From Dermatemys mawii (taxonomy: Eukaryota; Chordata; Testudines; Dermatemydidae), in assembly GCA_007922305.1 (NCBI GenBank), contig ML677330.1, positions 833,109 through 897,108 on the forward strand: DNA of 64,000 nt. The letters run 5' to 3'. Made by a program: the position numbers and the translations under genes. This document shows positions 36,184-46,790 of the stretch, piece by piece. The notes below the pieces were generated by a model. It was not told the origin of the DNA, did not search any database, and saw only the letters and a list, made by a program, of their open reading frames with translations. How positions within the stretch are numbered: the stretch's first letter is position 1; every line of letters begins with the position of its first letter.

Positions 36184-36629
36184 TGTTTTTCCCTTCCACC
36201 TCCCCCAATTCTTCCTTATCACCTTTTTATGTCTCTTATTTGGGCCCACCTCTTTCTTCCCTTACCACTTTTTTTTTCTCCCTTAAAAAAAAATGAATGG
36301 AGAAATCTTGAACATGCAATGGACCTTATGAGGAAATTACAACACACTGTCACATAGTGCAGGGGCACTAACTGATTCTTGGTGAACAACAAGTTAATTT
36401 CAGCTCAGCATCCCTGTTTCTCAAAGGCGAGATTATGTGAGTGTCTGCCTGGATGACAGACTGAGAGGGTAATGCCCTTGGGAAGGTAAGTTTCCACACC
36501 AATGGGTCAGAGAACTACATTATGCCACAAGAGTGGGGATGGTGCTATTTATATATTTTAATTTCTGGTTATGACTACTAACACGAAGTTTCTGTGTTGA
36601 AATTGGCTTAAATATATATGTGAGAAATA

Positions 36630-36721
36630 GGGGCCTGATTTTCAGAAGCTCTGAGCACCCGCATCTCCTGTTGGCTTCAATTAGAATTTAGTACACAACA
36701 TCTCTGAAAAAATCAGGCCCC
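36630..36721. mobile_element. Foldback element, GGGGCCTGATTTTCAGA ends
   Basis: Left GGGGCCTGATTTTCAGA is mirrored by TCTGAAAAAATCAGGCCCC at the right with a two-base gap. The 92-bp body has GAGCACCCGCATCTCCTGTT and GGCTTCAATTAGAA, decayed from a CCCATTGACTTCAATGGG-type palindrome. Same family as 9945, 39034 and 42779. Confidence 0.65.
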
Positions 36722-38603
36722 AGATCTTCTGAAGCACCTCGTTAAGGCTAGTGAATTTTTGTATATCTGCAAAGAGTATCATTTCTTGTTTGCAAATACA
36801 TAACTAAAAAAGGGTTAAATGGTTTATTAAATTTTTATGAAGGATACCTAAGAAATAGAGAGAGAACCCCCTGGCACATTCCCAAATTTGATGTTTTTCA
36901 GTCAGTCATTTGACTTTTGTCTTCCTCCACAGCTGCACACATGAGACTTCAAGTTCATTTACTTAGGAGCACAATGGTGTCCTCTCATTTGTAATCTTAC
37001 TGTTCCGCTAATTTCCTTGATGATGTGAGGAACATGAATCTACAAGCTGAGCACTTTCTAGCAGGGTTGTGTTCAAGAATGTAATGTCTGAACTTGGGAT
37101 AAATGAATAATGGACGTTGAATTGTTTACTTAAGACAATGAATGGGGTGCTGGCCTTCTTGAATATTAGGTTTTGTGGTCAGAATCTCAAAGCACGTTGT
37201 GCAGAGCCAAATTTCAGTTCCCTGTATACTGTTCTGCAGGAAACTGATTAATCTGAAGCCTAGCTTGTGGCTTTCTTTTTTTTTTTTTTTTATAGTTCAT
37301 GTTTTGCAGGCACTTGTTGAAACGTGATCTTTCCTCTTGTGACAGAGAAGGCTCCTTGTAAAAATCAAAAACTTTCAAAAGTTTTAAGAATAGAAGGCTA
37401 CATTAGAACAGTCCTTTTGGAGAAAGAAGGAGCTGAAGTCAAATATGGGGTGTGTGTCCAGATTCTACTTGCCTATAGGGTTCCTGCCCACAAAGGCCCC
37501 AGTAACTGAAGGGAATTATATGGGTTATTCACTTCTACCACATACTACAGCTGTCTCCATTTTACTCTTGGAGAGATGGGGAGGAAAATGAAAGGCATCA
37601 GATAAAAAAGTGATTTTTGTTTGTTTCAAAGAAAGAAATTATAGGAGATTTAATTAGTAAGGTTTAGCCCCATTGGGCCTTCATTACTAGCCTCCATTGC
37701 CGCAAAGAGAGAACTATGCGGTACCTCTGAATGCCCTCACTAAAACAGGATGCTAGTAGAGGTGTATATGCGTTCAGAAGCGTCTTTGGGATTGTAAGGT
37801 CTGGGAGCCTGCTGGGAATCAAGTAGACACAGATGAAGTTAAATGATGGCTGAAAGATTCAGAGGTTTGGTTTGAATTGCTATCTGAAGTTAACAAAAAT
37901 ATATCTTTCTCCTCTTCCTTCACGTTTCATCCTCTCCCTGCTTTTTCAACCCTTCTTCTATCTCCATCCTTTCATTACTCTCATCCTTACTTCTCTAAAT
38001 CCCAGGAAAGTATTCCAGTTCTTTTATCTTGACTAACCTGATGTATGCCCTGAGTTTAGGTGTTATATGACTTATGAGGTGCAAATCTCAGATCTGTCAT
38101 ATTCTCTGCTAGGCTACGTTATTAACATCTCTAACATTCTGGGGCTTCCTTAGGTGTCCGGGTCACTAGCAAGATCTTAAGAAAGTAGCTAGCCCAAAGG
38201 ACATTGACAAACTTTCTGGCATCTAGAGAAGGATTTCAGCAAGAAAGAGGTTTAGCAGAGGACGGTTGGGAGTCCCAGAAAGGGATAAAGGCATGTATTC
38301 TATCTTTTATGAATCCATTCTATTCAGGATAAGATCTGAGATGAGGATAGGAGTGGCTTTTTTCTAATGTATTCACCCAAATCCAGCAAGGGACTCCACT
38401 GAGAAAAAAAGTACAAAGAATGGCAAAGAGAAGGATTTGAGTAGGCAGGTAGGAAAATAATGGCAGATGCATGAAGGGAAACCTCAAAAGGTTTGGATGA
38501 ATTTGTATGTTTAAGATAAGTATCCAGTTTTGGGGAGCACTTCTGAACTCAGTCTTTGAACCTTTAGAGGTTTTGCCATCACCAATGTTTACATCATCAA
38601 AAA

Positions 38604-38634
<31 letters not shown>

Positions 38635-39033
38635 GAGAAAGAGGCTGATTTACGAATCTGAATTCTTGAAAAGACAAATTAATTGCAGTGTGGCACTTCT
38701 CTGTAAACCAATATTGACATAGAGGACAGGAGGAAGAGATGAAGACAATGAAGAGACTCTGTAGCACTTACATGAAACCAAGGCCTATTAGCCAAAAATG
38801 TACAGAGGCACTAAATCTGTTTGGAAGAAATAAACATACATCCTAAAGGTGAATGCAGTAATAATAAGCATTTTATAAGGTTATCCCCTTACAAATGCAC
38901 ACAGCAGAAATGATTATGCCCCAGACCTCTGATTAGTGCCAGGCCTATCTTTTAAAATATATATATTGGACATTCAAAACTGTGTGTAATAACAAAAGGA
39001 GAAAGCCTATGAACGAATAAAGACAATGGTGGT
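36722..39033. other. Intergenic with microsatellites
   Basis: Unique AT-rich sequence. A T17 run is near 37277-37293 and a GT run followed by a GA run lies at 38604-38635. No gene is supported. Confidence 0.55.
38604..38635. repeat. Compound GT/GA microsatellite
   Basis: About six GT units run directly into about nine GA units. Confidence 0.85.
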
Positions 39034-39112
39034 ATATAGCCTGATCCACTCTCCATTAGAGTCAACTTAATGACTCCAACCGACTTTAATGAGCTTTGAA
39101 TCAGGCCTATAA
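39034..39112. mobile_element. Foldback element relic
   Basis: Left TATAGCCTGATCCACTCTCC and right TTTGAATCAGGCCTATA form imperfect inverted ends around CATTAGAGTCAACTTAATGA. Same family as 36630-36721. Confidence 0.5.
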
Positions 39113-39384
39113 TTTATGAAAATCTGTTACATAAAGACATCTCCAACTACTTTTATATGGAGTGTCTTGTATCAGATTATTTGTATTATACTGGAGTATG
39201 CAGAAGTTATACTGATTGTGCTCACTCTGGGCTTTTACGGCAATGAGCTATGCATCTGATCGGGAGGAAAAATTTAAAGAAATGGTTTGTTTTTCACCTA
39301 AAAGGTCAACAAGATCATACTTTTCACATTGCCCCAAACCTCCTCTATTCCCTAGGCAACCCTACTGGAGTGTTCTTGGAAGAG

Positions 39385-39440
39385 ATGTAAATAATATAGC
39401 ACTTGTACAGCACTTTACATCTTCAAACTGCTGTTTGAAT
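39385..39440 (-). repeat. MIR/LINE2-like tail relic
   Basis: AATATAGCACTTGTACAGCA, then CTTTACATCTTCAAACTGCT and GAATATTAACTAATGC resemble the minus-strand 3' tail of MIR (compare 42497-42560). The tRNA-like head is missing. Confidence 0.4.
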
Positions 39441-40097
39441 ATTAACTAATGCATGATGAGTTAGCAGGCTTAAATTATACTACTTTAGAGCTCACTTGCT
39501 GCATTTATCTTTACTACTGCATCTCCTTTTATACTCATTTCAATTATAAAAAGTTACACTCACTTGTAAAAAGGTTTTTTTTATCTGCAAATGGGTTCAT
39601 TGTATGTGGTGGGGTGAAAAAAAATGTGAAAAGTGCACTTTTGAGGGGAGCTGACCTAGCAAAGTCTAGGACTGAGTGTATCTGTAAAAAATTATACGAT
39701 TAGAATTGGCACTAACACTTCCTAGAGCCATTAAGCATGCATGTATCTGCCAATGCATTTATTTGTCAGCTTGCAGTGAATTCACTGGAAATGCTCTGCA
39801 GCCCTTTTCTCACAGAAACAACAGAATCAGCATGACAGCCAGATATTGCAAAAAAGTATTCAAGGCAGAAATTTATGGCTTTAAAAAGACAAAGGCAGTG
39901 AGGAAGGTGCAAATATTATGAAGCCGAGTATTTTACCTTTCAAAGAATTCAATGAAGAGACTAAAAGCTCGAGGGCTAATCTAGAAAATGTTTTTCTATA
40001 ATTTAGGCCTGCATGGCTCAAGCACCATAAAACCTGTCTCATTAAGACAGAAGTAACAAAGAGTCCTGTGGCACCTTCAAGACTAACTAAAGTATTA

Positions 40098-40135
40098 GAG
40101 CATAAGCTTTCGTGGGCTATTACCCACTTCATCAT
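40098..40135 (-). ncRNA. Hammerhead-like core, copy 3, left arm
   Basis: Minus strand from 40135: ATGATGA (only C3 changed), extra A, six-pair stem GTGGGT/GCCCAC with loop AATA, intact GAAA, hairpin AGC-TTAT-GCT, C at the cleavage position. Loss of C3 predicts no cleavage. Confidence 0.4.
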
Positions 40136-40139
40136 GCAT

Positions 40140-40177
40140 CTGACGAAGTGGGTATTAGCCCACAAAAGCTTATGCTC
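40140..40177 (+). ncRNA. Hammerhead-like core, copy 3, right arm
   Basis: CTGACGA intact, extra A, stem GTGGGT/GCCCAC with loop ATTA, AAAA for GAAA, hairpin AGC-TTAT-GCT, C at the cleavage position. The two arms are damaged at different core bases, so an undamaged ancestor had CTGANGA and GAAA together. Confidence 0.4.
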
Positions 40178-40521
40178 TAATACTTTTAGTTAGTCTTTAA
40201 GGTGCCACAAGACCCTTTGTCACTTCTGCAATTCCAGACTAACACGGCTACCCCTTTGATTCTTGTCTCATTAAGATGACAAATTCCATTGTTACATCAT
40301 TCCCAATATATTGGTGATCAGGGAATAGGGAAGGCGCAAGGAATTTTGTGCTCCCACTTACCTACCTACCTGTCGGGGTTCACACCCCCGAGTCTTGGGC
40401 AACGCAGCCTAATGGCCCGAATTGGTAGGCCCACCCTTGCTTCAGGGTGGCCACAGTCCATAGGACTGCCCCGGTTGTAGGGCAGAGCCATTTGACAACC
40501 ACAGTTCGTAGGAACGGCCCC

Positions 40522-40719
40522 AGTCTCAGGGCAAGGTGGGGCAGCACCCCAAAGTCTATATCAGTGCCCCAGTCACAGGGCAAAGCGGGGCAGCACCCCA
40601 AAATCTATAGGAGAGCCCCTAGTTGCAGGGCAAGGTGGAGTAGCACCCCAAAGTCTATTGGAGCACCCTAGTTGCAGAGCAAGGTGGGGTAGCACCCCAA
40701 AGTCTATAGGAGAGCCCCT
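40522..40719. repeat. Minisatellite in the LTR, four 49-50 bp units
   Basis: Units start at 40522, 40571, 40621 and 40670. Each carries AGGGCAAGGTGGGGCAGCAC or close variants, followed by CCCAAAGTCTATAGGAGAGC. A further decayed unit may precede 40522. It lies in the 3' half of the LTR in its own orientation. Confidence 0.85.
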
Positions 40720-40829
40720 AGTCGCTCACCTAGGGAGGTAGTGGCCTACGCAGGGGGGCCCAGGGCTCACCCACTTCCGCCAGGCCCCAACCCAGGGCCC
40801 TAACAGTGGGTCAGCGATTTGCCACAGAC

Positions 40830-41102
40830 TCAGTGGGGAGGTCCCACCGAAACACACTGAGTCTCTTCGGGTGGGAGATACCACTCCCCCACCCTCCCTG
40901 GGTCACTTCCTACCAGCTCCACCACAGGGGTCTCCCAGGTGCCTCCGGATCTTCCGTACACCTTCGGGTCAGTTGTCCTCTCCGGCGGCTCCCATCCCTG
41001 GACTCCAGGCAGGTCCGGGTAGGCCTCTGACTCCAGCGCCTCCAGGGGCTGCGTCTGGTCCTCCGCCAGAGCTCCCCAGGCACGTCCTTCTCCCTTTGCC
41101 AT
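40830..41102 (-). CDS. Short open frame inside the solo LTR, unknown
   Basis: A 90-codon frame beginning with ATG about 29 bases downstream of the TATA box, so it would lie at the very 5' end of any transcript. The predicted peptide is rich in Glu, Gly and Pro (for example VYGRSGGTWETPVVELV) with no membrane segment or domain I recognise. It may be a leader peptide of the parent element, or chance in GC-rich DNA, where long frames are common. Overlapping frames on the plus strand are equally long, which argues for chance. Confidence 0.25.
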   Translation of the reverse strand: MAKGEGRAWGALAEDQTQPLEALESEAYPDLPGVQGWEPPERTTDPKVYGRSGGTWETPVVELVGSDPGRVGEWYLPPEETQCVSVGPPH

Positions 41103-41130
41103 CAGCCCAGACTGAGCTGAGCTCCTGGCC

Positions 41131-41136
41131 TTTATA
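41131..41136 (-). promoter_or_regulatory. TATA box of the solo LTR
   Basis: TATAAA on the minus strand in context CAGTATAAAGGCC, about 110 bp from the LTR 5' end, a usual U3 position. It would direct transcription leftward. Confidence 0.5.
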
Positions 41137-41251
41137 CTGCCAGGGCACCTGAAACATGCCCAGTACCTCAGGGGCGGGGCTTCTGCTGCCAGAGCTACTG
41201 GCTTAATCCCTTCCTCCCTAGTGCAGGGTTTGCTAGCCCCGTCACACTACC

Positions 41252-42134
41252 CCTTAACCTTACTTGTGCATCTTACTGAAGGAGCAGGGATAATCACAGT
41301 CACTATGTTTTAGGGAGTGAAGGATTGTTCTCTCCATGAGCCACTGGGGAAGGTGGAGATTGGTGTGAGGGTGGTGGGGATGTGGTCCTTCTACATGGGC
41401 CTGCAGAGAGGGCCAGGCACACCAGGAATGGGAGTACATCCATTCTAAGAAGAATGCTGTTGCCTGTACATCTCACTACTGCACTGGTGAAACTGGTCAC
41501 AATCCCTTCTTGTGTATCTTCCTGGAATGGTGCCCTTAGAAATTGTTTTCAGAAAAAACATAAAGACCTGCTGGCAGAGTGAGCATCAAATAGCTTTAGT
41601 GTTAGTAATAATTTCAGATGTGTGAGAAATAATACCCATTGTTAACTTTTCTTTAAACATATAGCATCATACTCATGGACCTGAAAATGCTGTTTGAGCT
41701 ATACTGTTTTTCATTTCCAGAACCACCATTTCTGGGGCTGAAAGATCAGTAAAAATTGTCCAAGAAAGTATGAAGATACAGTAATAGCCTCCCAAGGGGC
41801 ATGGAAGAGCCAAAAAGCAGTGCCTAGTATTCCTGAAACTCAGTGGTATATCAATTCTGTGAATGTTCTGCTTAAAATGAATGACACTTCTGCCAAAGTC
41901 CCAACTGGCTATCTTTCAGTCCTAAATCTTTCCCCTTCACTTGTACTTGTTTTTCAGCACTGGTAGCTTTATCATTGAATATATTTGCTAGATTTTTATA
42001 GAGCGAGGTGCCTAAAATTATGATCATAATTCAGTATTTGCATGCCTAATTAAGCGGACTAACTTTCAAAAGTGCTGAAATCCACTGAAGTAAATATGAA
42101 ATAAAAACTATTTTGACCTGATTAGCCAGCAAAA
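41252..42134. other. Intergenic, no feature recognised
   Basis: Unique sequence between the LTR and an old repeat tail. No gene is supported. Confidence 0.5.
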
Positions 42135-42245
42135 TCTTTCAGATTGTAAGTTCTTTGGCACAGACACTGTCATTTATTATATGTTTGTACAATTCTTAGA
42201 ACAATGGTGGTGTAGTCTGCAGGGGCTATTTCAATAAAATAATAT
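42135..42245 (+). repeat. Relic of an ancient SINE/LINE tail
   Basis: AGATTGTAAGTTCTTTGGCA, CAGACACTGTCATTTATTAT and TGTTTGTACAATTCTTAGAA, then CAATAAAATAATA parallel 59310-59400 in order. No coding content. Confidence 0.5.
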
Positions 42246-42496
42246 GATCACTACAAATATTGCTGGATAGAACTGAGTTTGCCTAGATGTTAAAGATTTC
42301 TTATTTTTTTAGCTTATTCATGTTCTTTTCCATTTACAGAGTCCTATGGAAAATGGAGAATCTGCCATCTGGGAAAACTGGATGGAGCTCCTTAGAATTC
42401 TGAGTTTTAGAATTATATATAGTTCACCCAATTAGCCTTTGAATTACTTCCCAGCACTCAAACCATTTCCACACTATGGCTCATCTATCTGAGGTA

Positions 42497-42730
42497 CTTA
42501 TATGCCCTCCTCACCAGTGTATCTAAGTGCAGCACAATCTTTAGTATATTTAACCTCTCAACAACCCTGTGAAGTAGGCAAGTACCATTGTTCCAATTTT
42601 ACAGATGGAAATTGAGTCACAAAGAGGCTAAGTGACTTCCCCTGGGCTATGCAGGAAGGCTCTGGCAGAATGAACCCAGGTCTGTTAAATCCCAGGCTAG
42701 TACCCTAACCACTAGACCATCCTTCCTCTT
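42497..42730 (-). mobile_element. MIR SINE, near full length
   Basis: On the minus strand the head reads GGATGGTCTAGTGGTTAGGG (tRNA-like A box), then AGACCTGGGTTCATTCTGCC (B-box region). The core CTTTGTGACTCAATTTCCAT and CTGTAAAATTGG follows, and the tail is CCTACTTCACAGGGTTGTTG, AGAGGTTAAATATAC. All three MIR parts (tRNA head, core, LINE2-like tail) are in order. Inactive ancient copy. Confidence 0.8.
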
Positions 42731-42778
42731 TGGAAATCAAGCAATAATTGTATATAGTAATAAAACATATAAACACTA

Positions 42779-42853
42779 GGGTCCTGATTCTTCTCACACC
42801 AGTGGAATTATTTCTGATTAACTCCGGTGTAAGTGAAAGGAGAATCAGGCCTT
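42779..42853. mobile_element. Foldback element relic
   Basis: GGGTCCTGATTCTTCTCAC on the left and GAAAGGAGAATCAGGCCTTT on the right are imperfect inverted ends. The centre, CACCAGTGGAATTATTTCTG, CTCCGGTGTAAG, links it to 21586 and 60888. Confidence 0.55.
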
Positions 42854-45800
42854 TAAGTCCTGCCCAAGGAAAAACATTTCATAGTGAATGAACTCTGCAC
42901 CTCACTAAAGCAATTGGATTAAAACTTTTTGAACTAACACAGAATCCATACATTTTTAAGCTACTTTGAGCCTCCTTCATATAATTCTAAAAAAACACAA
43001 TATTCTTCATGCTAATGCAGTGAAGATTGGCTCTTAAAATTTCAATATGTTGATGAATGCAGTTGTAAAAGATACATTAACAAACTGCAGAACCATTTTA
43101 CTTCCAAATTTTTGCTAACACAACACACCAAGAAACCAATACTTGAAGACAAAGACATGCTATTCTGTGATGAAATGGTCTTAGACATTGTCTGCTAAAT
43201 CCCTATAATTAGCATGGCCCTTGGTGAATGTCACTGGGTATTTGATGAAACAGGGCATGAACTCTGCAGCAACACCCGGGGGGGTCCGTAATGCTATCCA
43301 GAATGACTCTTGGAATTTTTAACTACTAGATAGGTTCTCCTTATCTAGGAAACTCAGGGGAGAAAGGCATTTGTCCAGGCTAATGACCCCTGTTAGCAGA
43401 TTTATGCCACCTCCCTCCAAATCTTTCTTCCCTCCCCACTCCACTGATGTTTAAATTGAGGATTTACTAAATTTCAGAAAGTTTATATTTAGGAAAAGAA
43501 TATTGAATTAAATTGCTCAAGGCAACAACCAGCAAAGCCCATTTTCTATTTTATTGTATATTCTTGTTATTGGCATTATTAGTGTTCTGTTATTAAAAAT
43601 ACAGCACAGAGATATAATCTTGAGGGAGATAAGATGACTTTTCAGAAAAGAAATAATAGTTGTATCAGATACAAAAACATCAAGCAGCTCAACAGGATTA
43701 CATTAAAAATGTATATTAAATAGACAGCCTGACCTAGGAAAATATAGACAGTTCCTCATTACGATCAAGAGCAGTCATTTCATCCTGAACATGTTACCCA
43801 GTCTTTTACTTCCCTTCACAGACACAGAATACAAGGTATGTCACTATCATCTTTCTTCAGGTAAAATCATTTACTTTTCATATTTCAAGTGGCAATAATT
43901 CTCACCAGAAGCACTGGGTCCTGAAATATTATAGAATTATTTCAATTTGAAATATTAAACACTTAAATATGAAGGTCAGATTTTCTTTCACCTGAATGAG
44001 CCATCATCATAAGATCAATAAACAGTGGGATGGGTTTCATTTTATATAGTCTTATTAGTCAGATTTGCAAAATGAAAACTAGAGTCTGTTTTGGAAAGAG
44101 GTCCCATTTTATGCACTATCTTGTTTTATTTTGATGGGGTTGATAAGCAAACAGTGTACTGAATGAGAGGTTCAAGTTTAGCCTTTTTCTAATATTATGG
44201 CCTATGTAGTGCATGCTGCCAAGAAAATGATCACACACCTCCGGTGAGCTGGAATCAAGAAAGGAGTAAAAAGTTACCTATTATATTACGGACTAACTCC
44301 TTGATTAAATGTAGCCTCAAAACAAATAATCTCCCTCTGTGTTAACTAGCCTAATTAATCTTCATGTTAGATTAACTTGATAAAACATTGACCTAATTTA
44401 GGATTAAAAGATTTACAAGTAACATTTTGAGCTGAAAGATGTAACATGCCTCATGTCAACACAGTAATGACAGAATTAACCCTGCAAGCCCTTTTGAATC
44501 AGTGCATTAGATGCTGCTACTTGAGTAACGTTTAGATGGCCTGTTAATGACTGCCATACAAAAAGGGCTAATACTGAAACATTCACAGCTAGCTGAGCAG
44601 ATCCACATAGATCAGACACATACTAAGGCAGGTTATAAAGTCAAAAAGGAAAATGATCGAGCATGCTACATGCAGACTCTGAAAATGTGCTGGCTACTAC
44701 ATGTCAAGTGAATTCTACAGTCAAATGTGTGTTTGGCTCTAGTAATAAAATAAATTGGATGGAAGCTCTTTGACTTTTTTACTAATAAAATAAAGGAAAT
44801 AATGGTGATGTTTGCTTCTGCCTCAATACTGCATCGCATATCTTGGATTTTGTTTGAGGATGTCAATAGCATCAAAAAAACCAGTTCAGCGGGATTTTTT
44901 TTTTTAAAAAAATCATACAATAGATTGCAGCACAGAGTGAGACAAACTGTGCTTCCAAATATCAAAATGCCAAACACATTATCCATTTCAAAGTTCTCCA
45001 GATAAGACTTGCATCACTCATTATAGCAGATGCTACAATTTAGAATGTAACCAGAATATAAATCTTTCATTCGCTCACTCAAAGATGTTTCTTTGGGGTT
45101 GGAACTTCCCAAGACTGGTCACAACTGAATATATCTGGAAAGCATGAAAAAATACATAGTTTTGGGGATATTTCATAGATCATTAAAGGACAAAAAGCAT
45201 ATATTTTATTTCAGTGAAAAAAAGGACATGCTCTGACTTGCTCATCAATGGATGAATAAAAGTTACCTGAAAACTGGTGTTTAACTAATCTTCATAAATG
45301 TGTTGGCTCTACTGTGCAAACAAGAGTAAAAACGTGGTCATCACTTATTTGAGCCAGTAAATTAAATAGAAAGAATAGTAAATACGTACAGGGAGCAGAT
45401 CTACTGAGTAAGATGGTGGCATATTTTATACTAACTTTTCAGAGTAGATCTGCCCTTTATCCATGATTCTTCTAGTCACTCGCTTAATTTCTTTATTGTT
45501 CCCCAAGTCTTGAATAGTAAATATTCACCAGAGAAGCTGACTATTTAAGGCCAGACTGTCTCAGGCCCTTAATTGATTATGTACAGATGATGAGGTTGAA
45601 GGTGCGAAGACCCTTTGTACCCTATACAGGGAAAGTCCTTGTTCTTGAGAGAATGCAGAAAATACTCCACCTATGCACACTAGAGGATGAAAATTGCCCC
45701 AAAGGGGCTGATAAGAAGCAGGGAGGAGACAGATCTATGGATTGTGTAGACTGGTTAAAGGGTAACTAAGAGACCACCCCCTGGATTGACGGTTGGACGG

Positions 45801-45904
45801 GGACCACCACAGATTACCCTTAAGTGAGTAAAGCTTGTGAAAGGATGATGCAAAACACTGTAAGCACATGTAGCCAATAATTTTAGTTTATCATCCATTT
45901 ATTG
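42854..45904. other. Intergenic; possible conserved element inside
   Basis: AT-rich unique sequence. 44200-44620 is dense in TAATTA/TTAATC homeodomain-like sites and carries no repeat signature. No gene is supported. Confidence 0.45.
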
Positions 45905-46790
45905 TGTGATGTTATGATTAATTGATGTCAGATTATATATAATCATTGTATGTTAAAAGAGAGTTAAATTGTAAGATTATAGAAGTATCAGACTAAGCAG
46001 TATCTAGAGGGAGTCATATTGGATATCTAAGTAAGGAAGGCTGAAATGCAAGACCTGAAGCCTGAAAGATTTTAGCTTAGCTATTTTAGGCCTGGGAGAT
46101 AAGAAATGCTGACAATAAGTAAGTGACCGAAGAATAACCCGATGCCCTAAGATTATGGGAAAAAAGATACCAAGTGGTATTACTGTATTGTGAAAAATTA
46201 GCTGGAAGTTTAATTTTAAATCATAAAAATGTTATAGCGGCACATCCATCTCCAACATTGTCTTAACCACAGGATACAGGCTGTGTGTCCGTGCTAAAGA
46301 GAATCTGCACAACCTATAAATACATTTATGTCTCTTATGTTTCTAGAGGGCATCAGACCAATAAGAAAAAAGAGGGATGACATTTTCATGTACATGTGCA
46401 GAATGTAGATATAGACAGAATCAGATTATAAAAAGAGGGTGCCCAAAGCAGAAAAATTGATTTTCTGTAGGAGAACTCTAGCAGGAACCATCCCTTTACT
46501 GATGATCAGCCCATGAGAGAGCCAGACTCCTACACTGTCTAGAAAGACGTGGTATGTCTGTAGTTATAACTGGTGCCCGGATATATTTAGGAGTTGTATA
46601 TACTCTAACATTCATAACTTTGTTGATTGCTTTAAAATTGATAAATGACAGTGGACCTTGTTCTTGTGATTGCATGTGTTACTTGCCTATGGTTTCATGT
46701 GTTCCTATGAGCTCTAGATCTAAAACGAGCAGAGATAACTCAGCTGAACTTAAGACTAGTCGTCAGAGCTGAACCCTTGATGGTGTAATA
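45905..46790 (+). mobile_element. Probable LTR of an endogenous retroelement
   Basis: Begins near TGTTATGATTAATTGATGTC. It has a TATA box (TATAAAA, 46427-46433) two thirds of the way along, a following transcribed-looking part with GATAAATGA near 46640 (a decayed AATAAA signal), and T/G-rich text after it, the order of U3, R and U5. The wording AAGAATAACCCGATGCCCTA and GATTATGGGAAAAA recalls turtle retroviral LTRs from memory. Exact ends and a target duplication could not be fixed, so the call is tentative. No internal genes are adjacent. Confidence 0.4.
46427..46433 (+). promoter_or_regulatory. TATA-like box in the probable LTR
   Basis: TATAAAA followed by AGAGGGTGCCCAAAGC. Meaningful only if the LTR assignment is right. 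Confidence 0.3.

Larger units (their letters stand above)
40048..40263 (+). mobile_element. Palindromic retroposon-like repeat, copy 3 (probable Penelope-like terminus)
   Basis: The most regular copy. Arms AGAGTCCTGTGGCACCTTCA / TAAGGTGCCACAAGACCCTT and GTATTAGAGCATAAGCTTTC / AAAGCTTATGCTCTAATAC fold around CTTCATCATGCATCTGACGA. The right end is CCAGACTAACACGGCTACCC. TGTCTCATTAAGA is repeated exactly at 40035-40047 and 40264-40276, a 13-bp target duplication. Each arm holds a hammerhead-like core. No protein is encoded, so it would depend on an autonomous partner for reverse transcriptase. Confidence 0.75.
40371..41246 (-). mobile_element. Solo LTR, 876 bp
   Basis: Read on the minus strand it starts TGTGACGGGG and ends CCCCGACA, the TG...CA form of an LTR. 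CTACC flanks it on both sides (40366-40370 and 41247-41251), the 5-bp target duplication left by an integrase. No internal gag or pol and no second LTR lie nearby, so it is a solo LTR formed by recombination. It is markedly GC- and CpG-rich compared with its surroundings. It contains a TATA box close to its minus-strand 5' end, a 50-bp tandem repeat and a short open frame (separate entries). The parent (Ty3/gypsy-like or endogenous retrovirus) cannot be decided from an LTR alone. Confidence 0.8.

Noticed and set aside
40380..41157. Several overlapping frames on both strands
   Set aside because: All lie in a GC-rich LTR where stop codons are rare. Only the frame after the TATA box was kept, at low confidence.
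42660..42725. A tRNA gene on the minus strand
   Set aside because: The tRNA-like boxes belong to the head of a MIR SINE; no cloverleaf with an acceptor stem can be formed.
46568..46590. TGGTGCCCGGAT as a retroviral primer-binding site
   Set aside because: It lies inside the proposed LTR before the decayed polyadenylation signal, and the match to any tRNA 3' end is partial.
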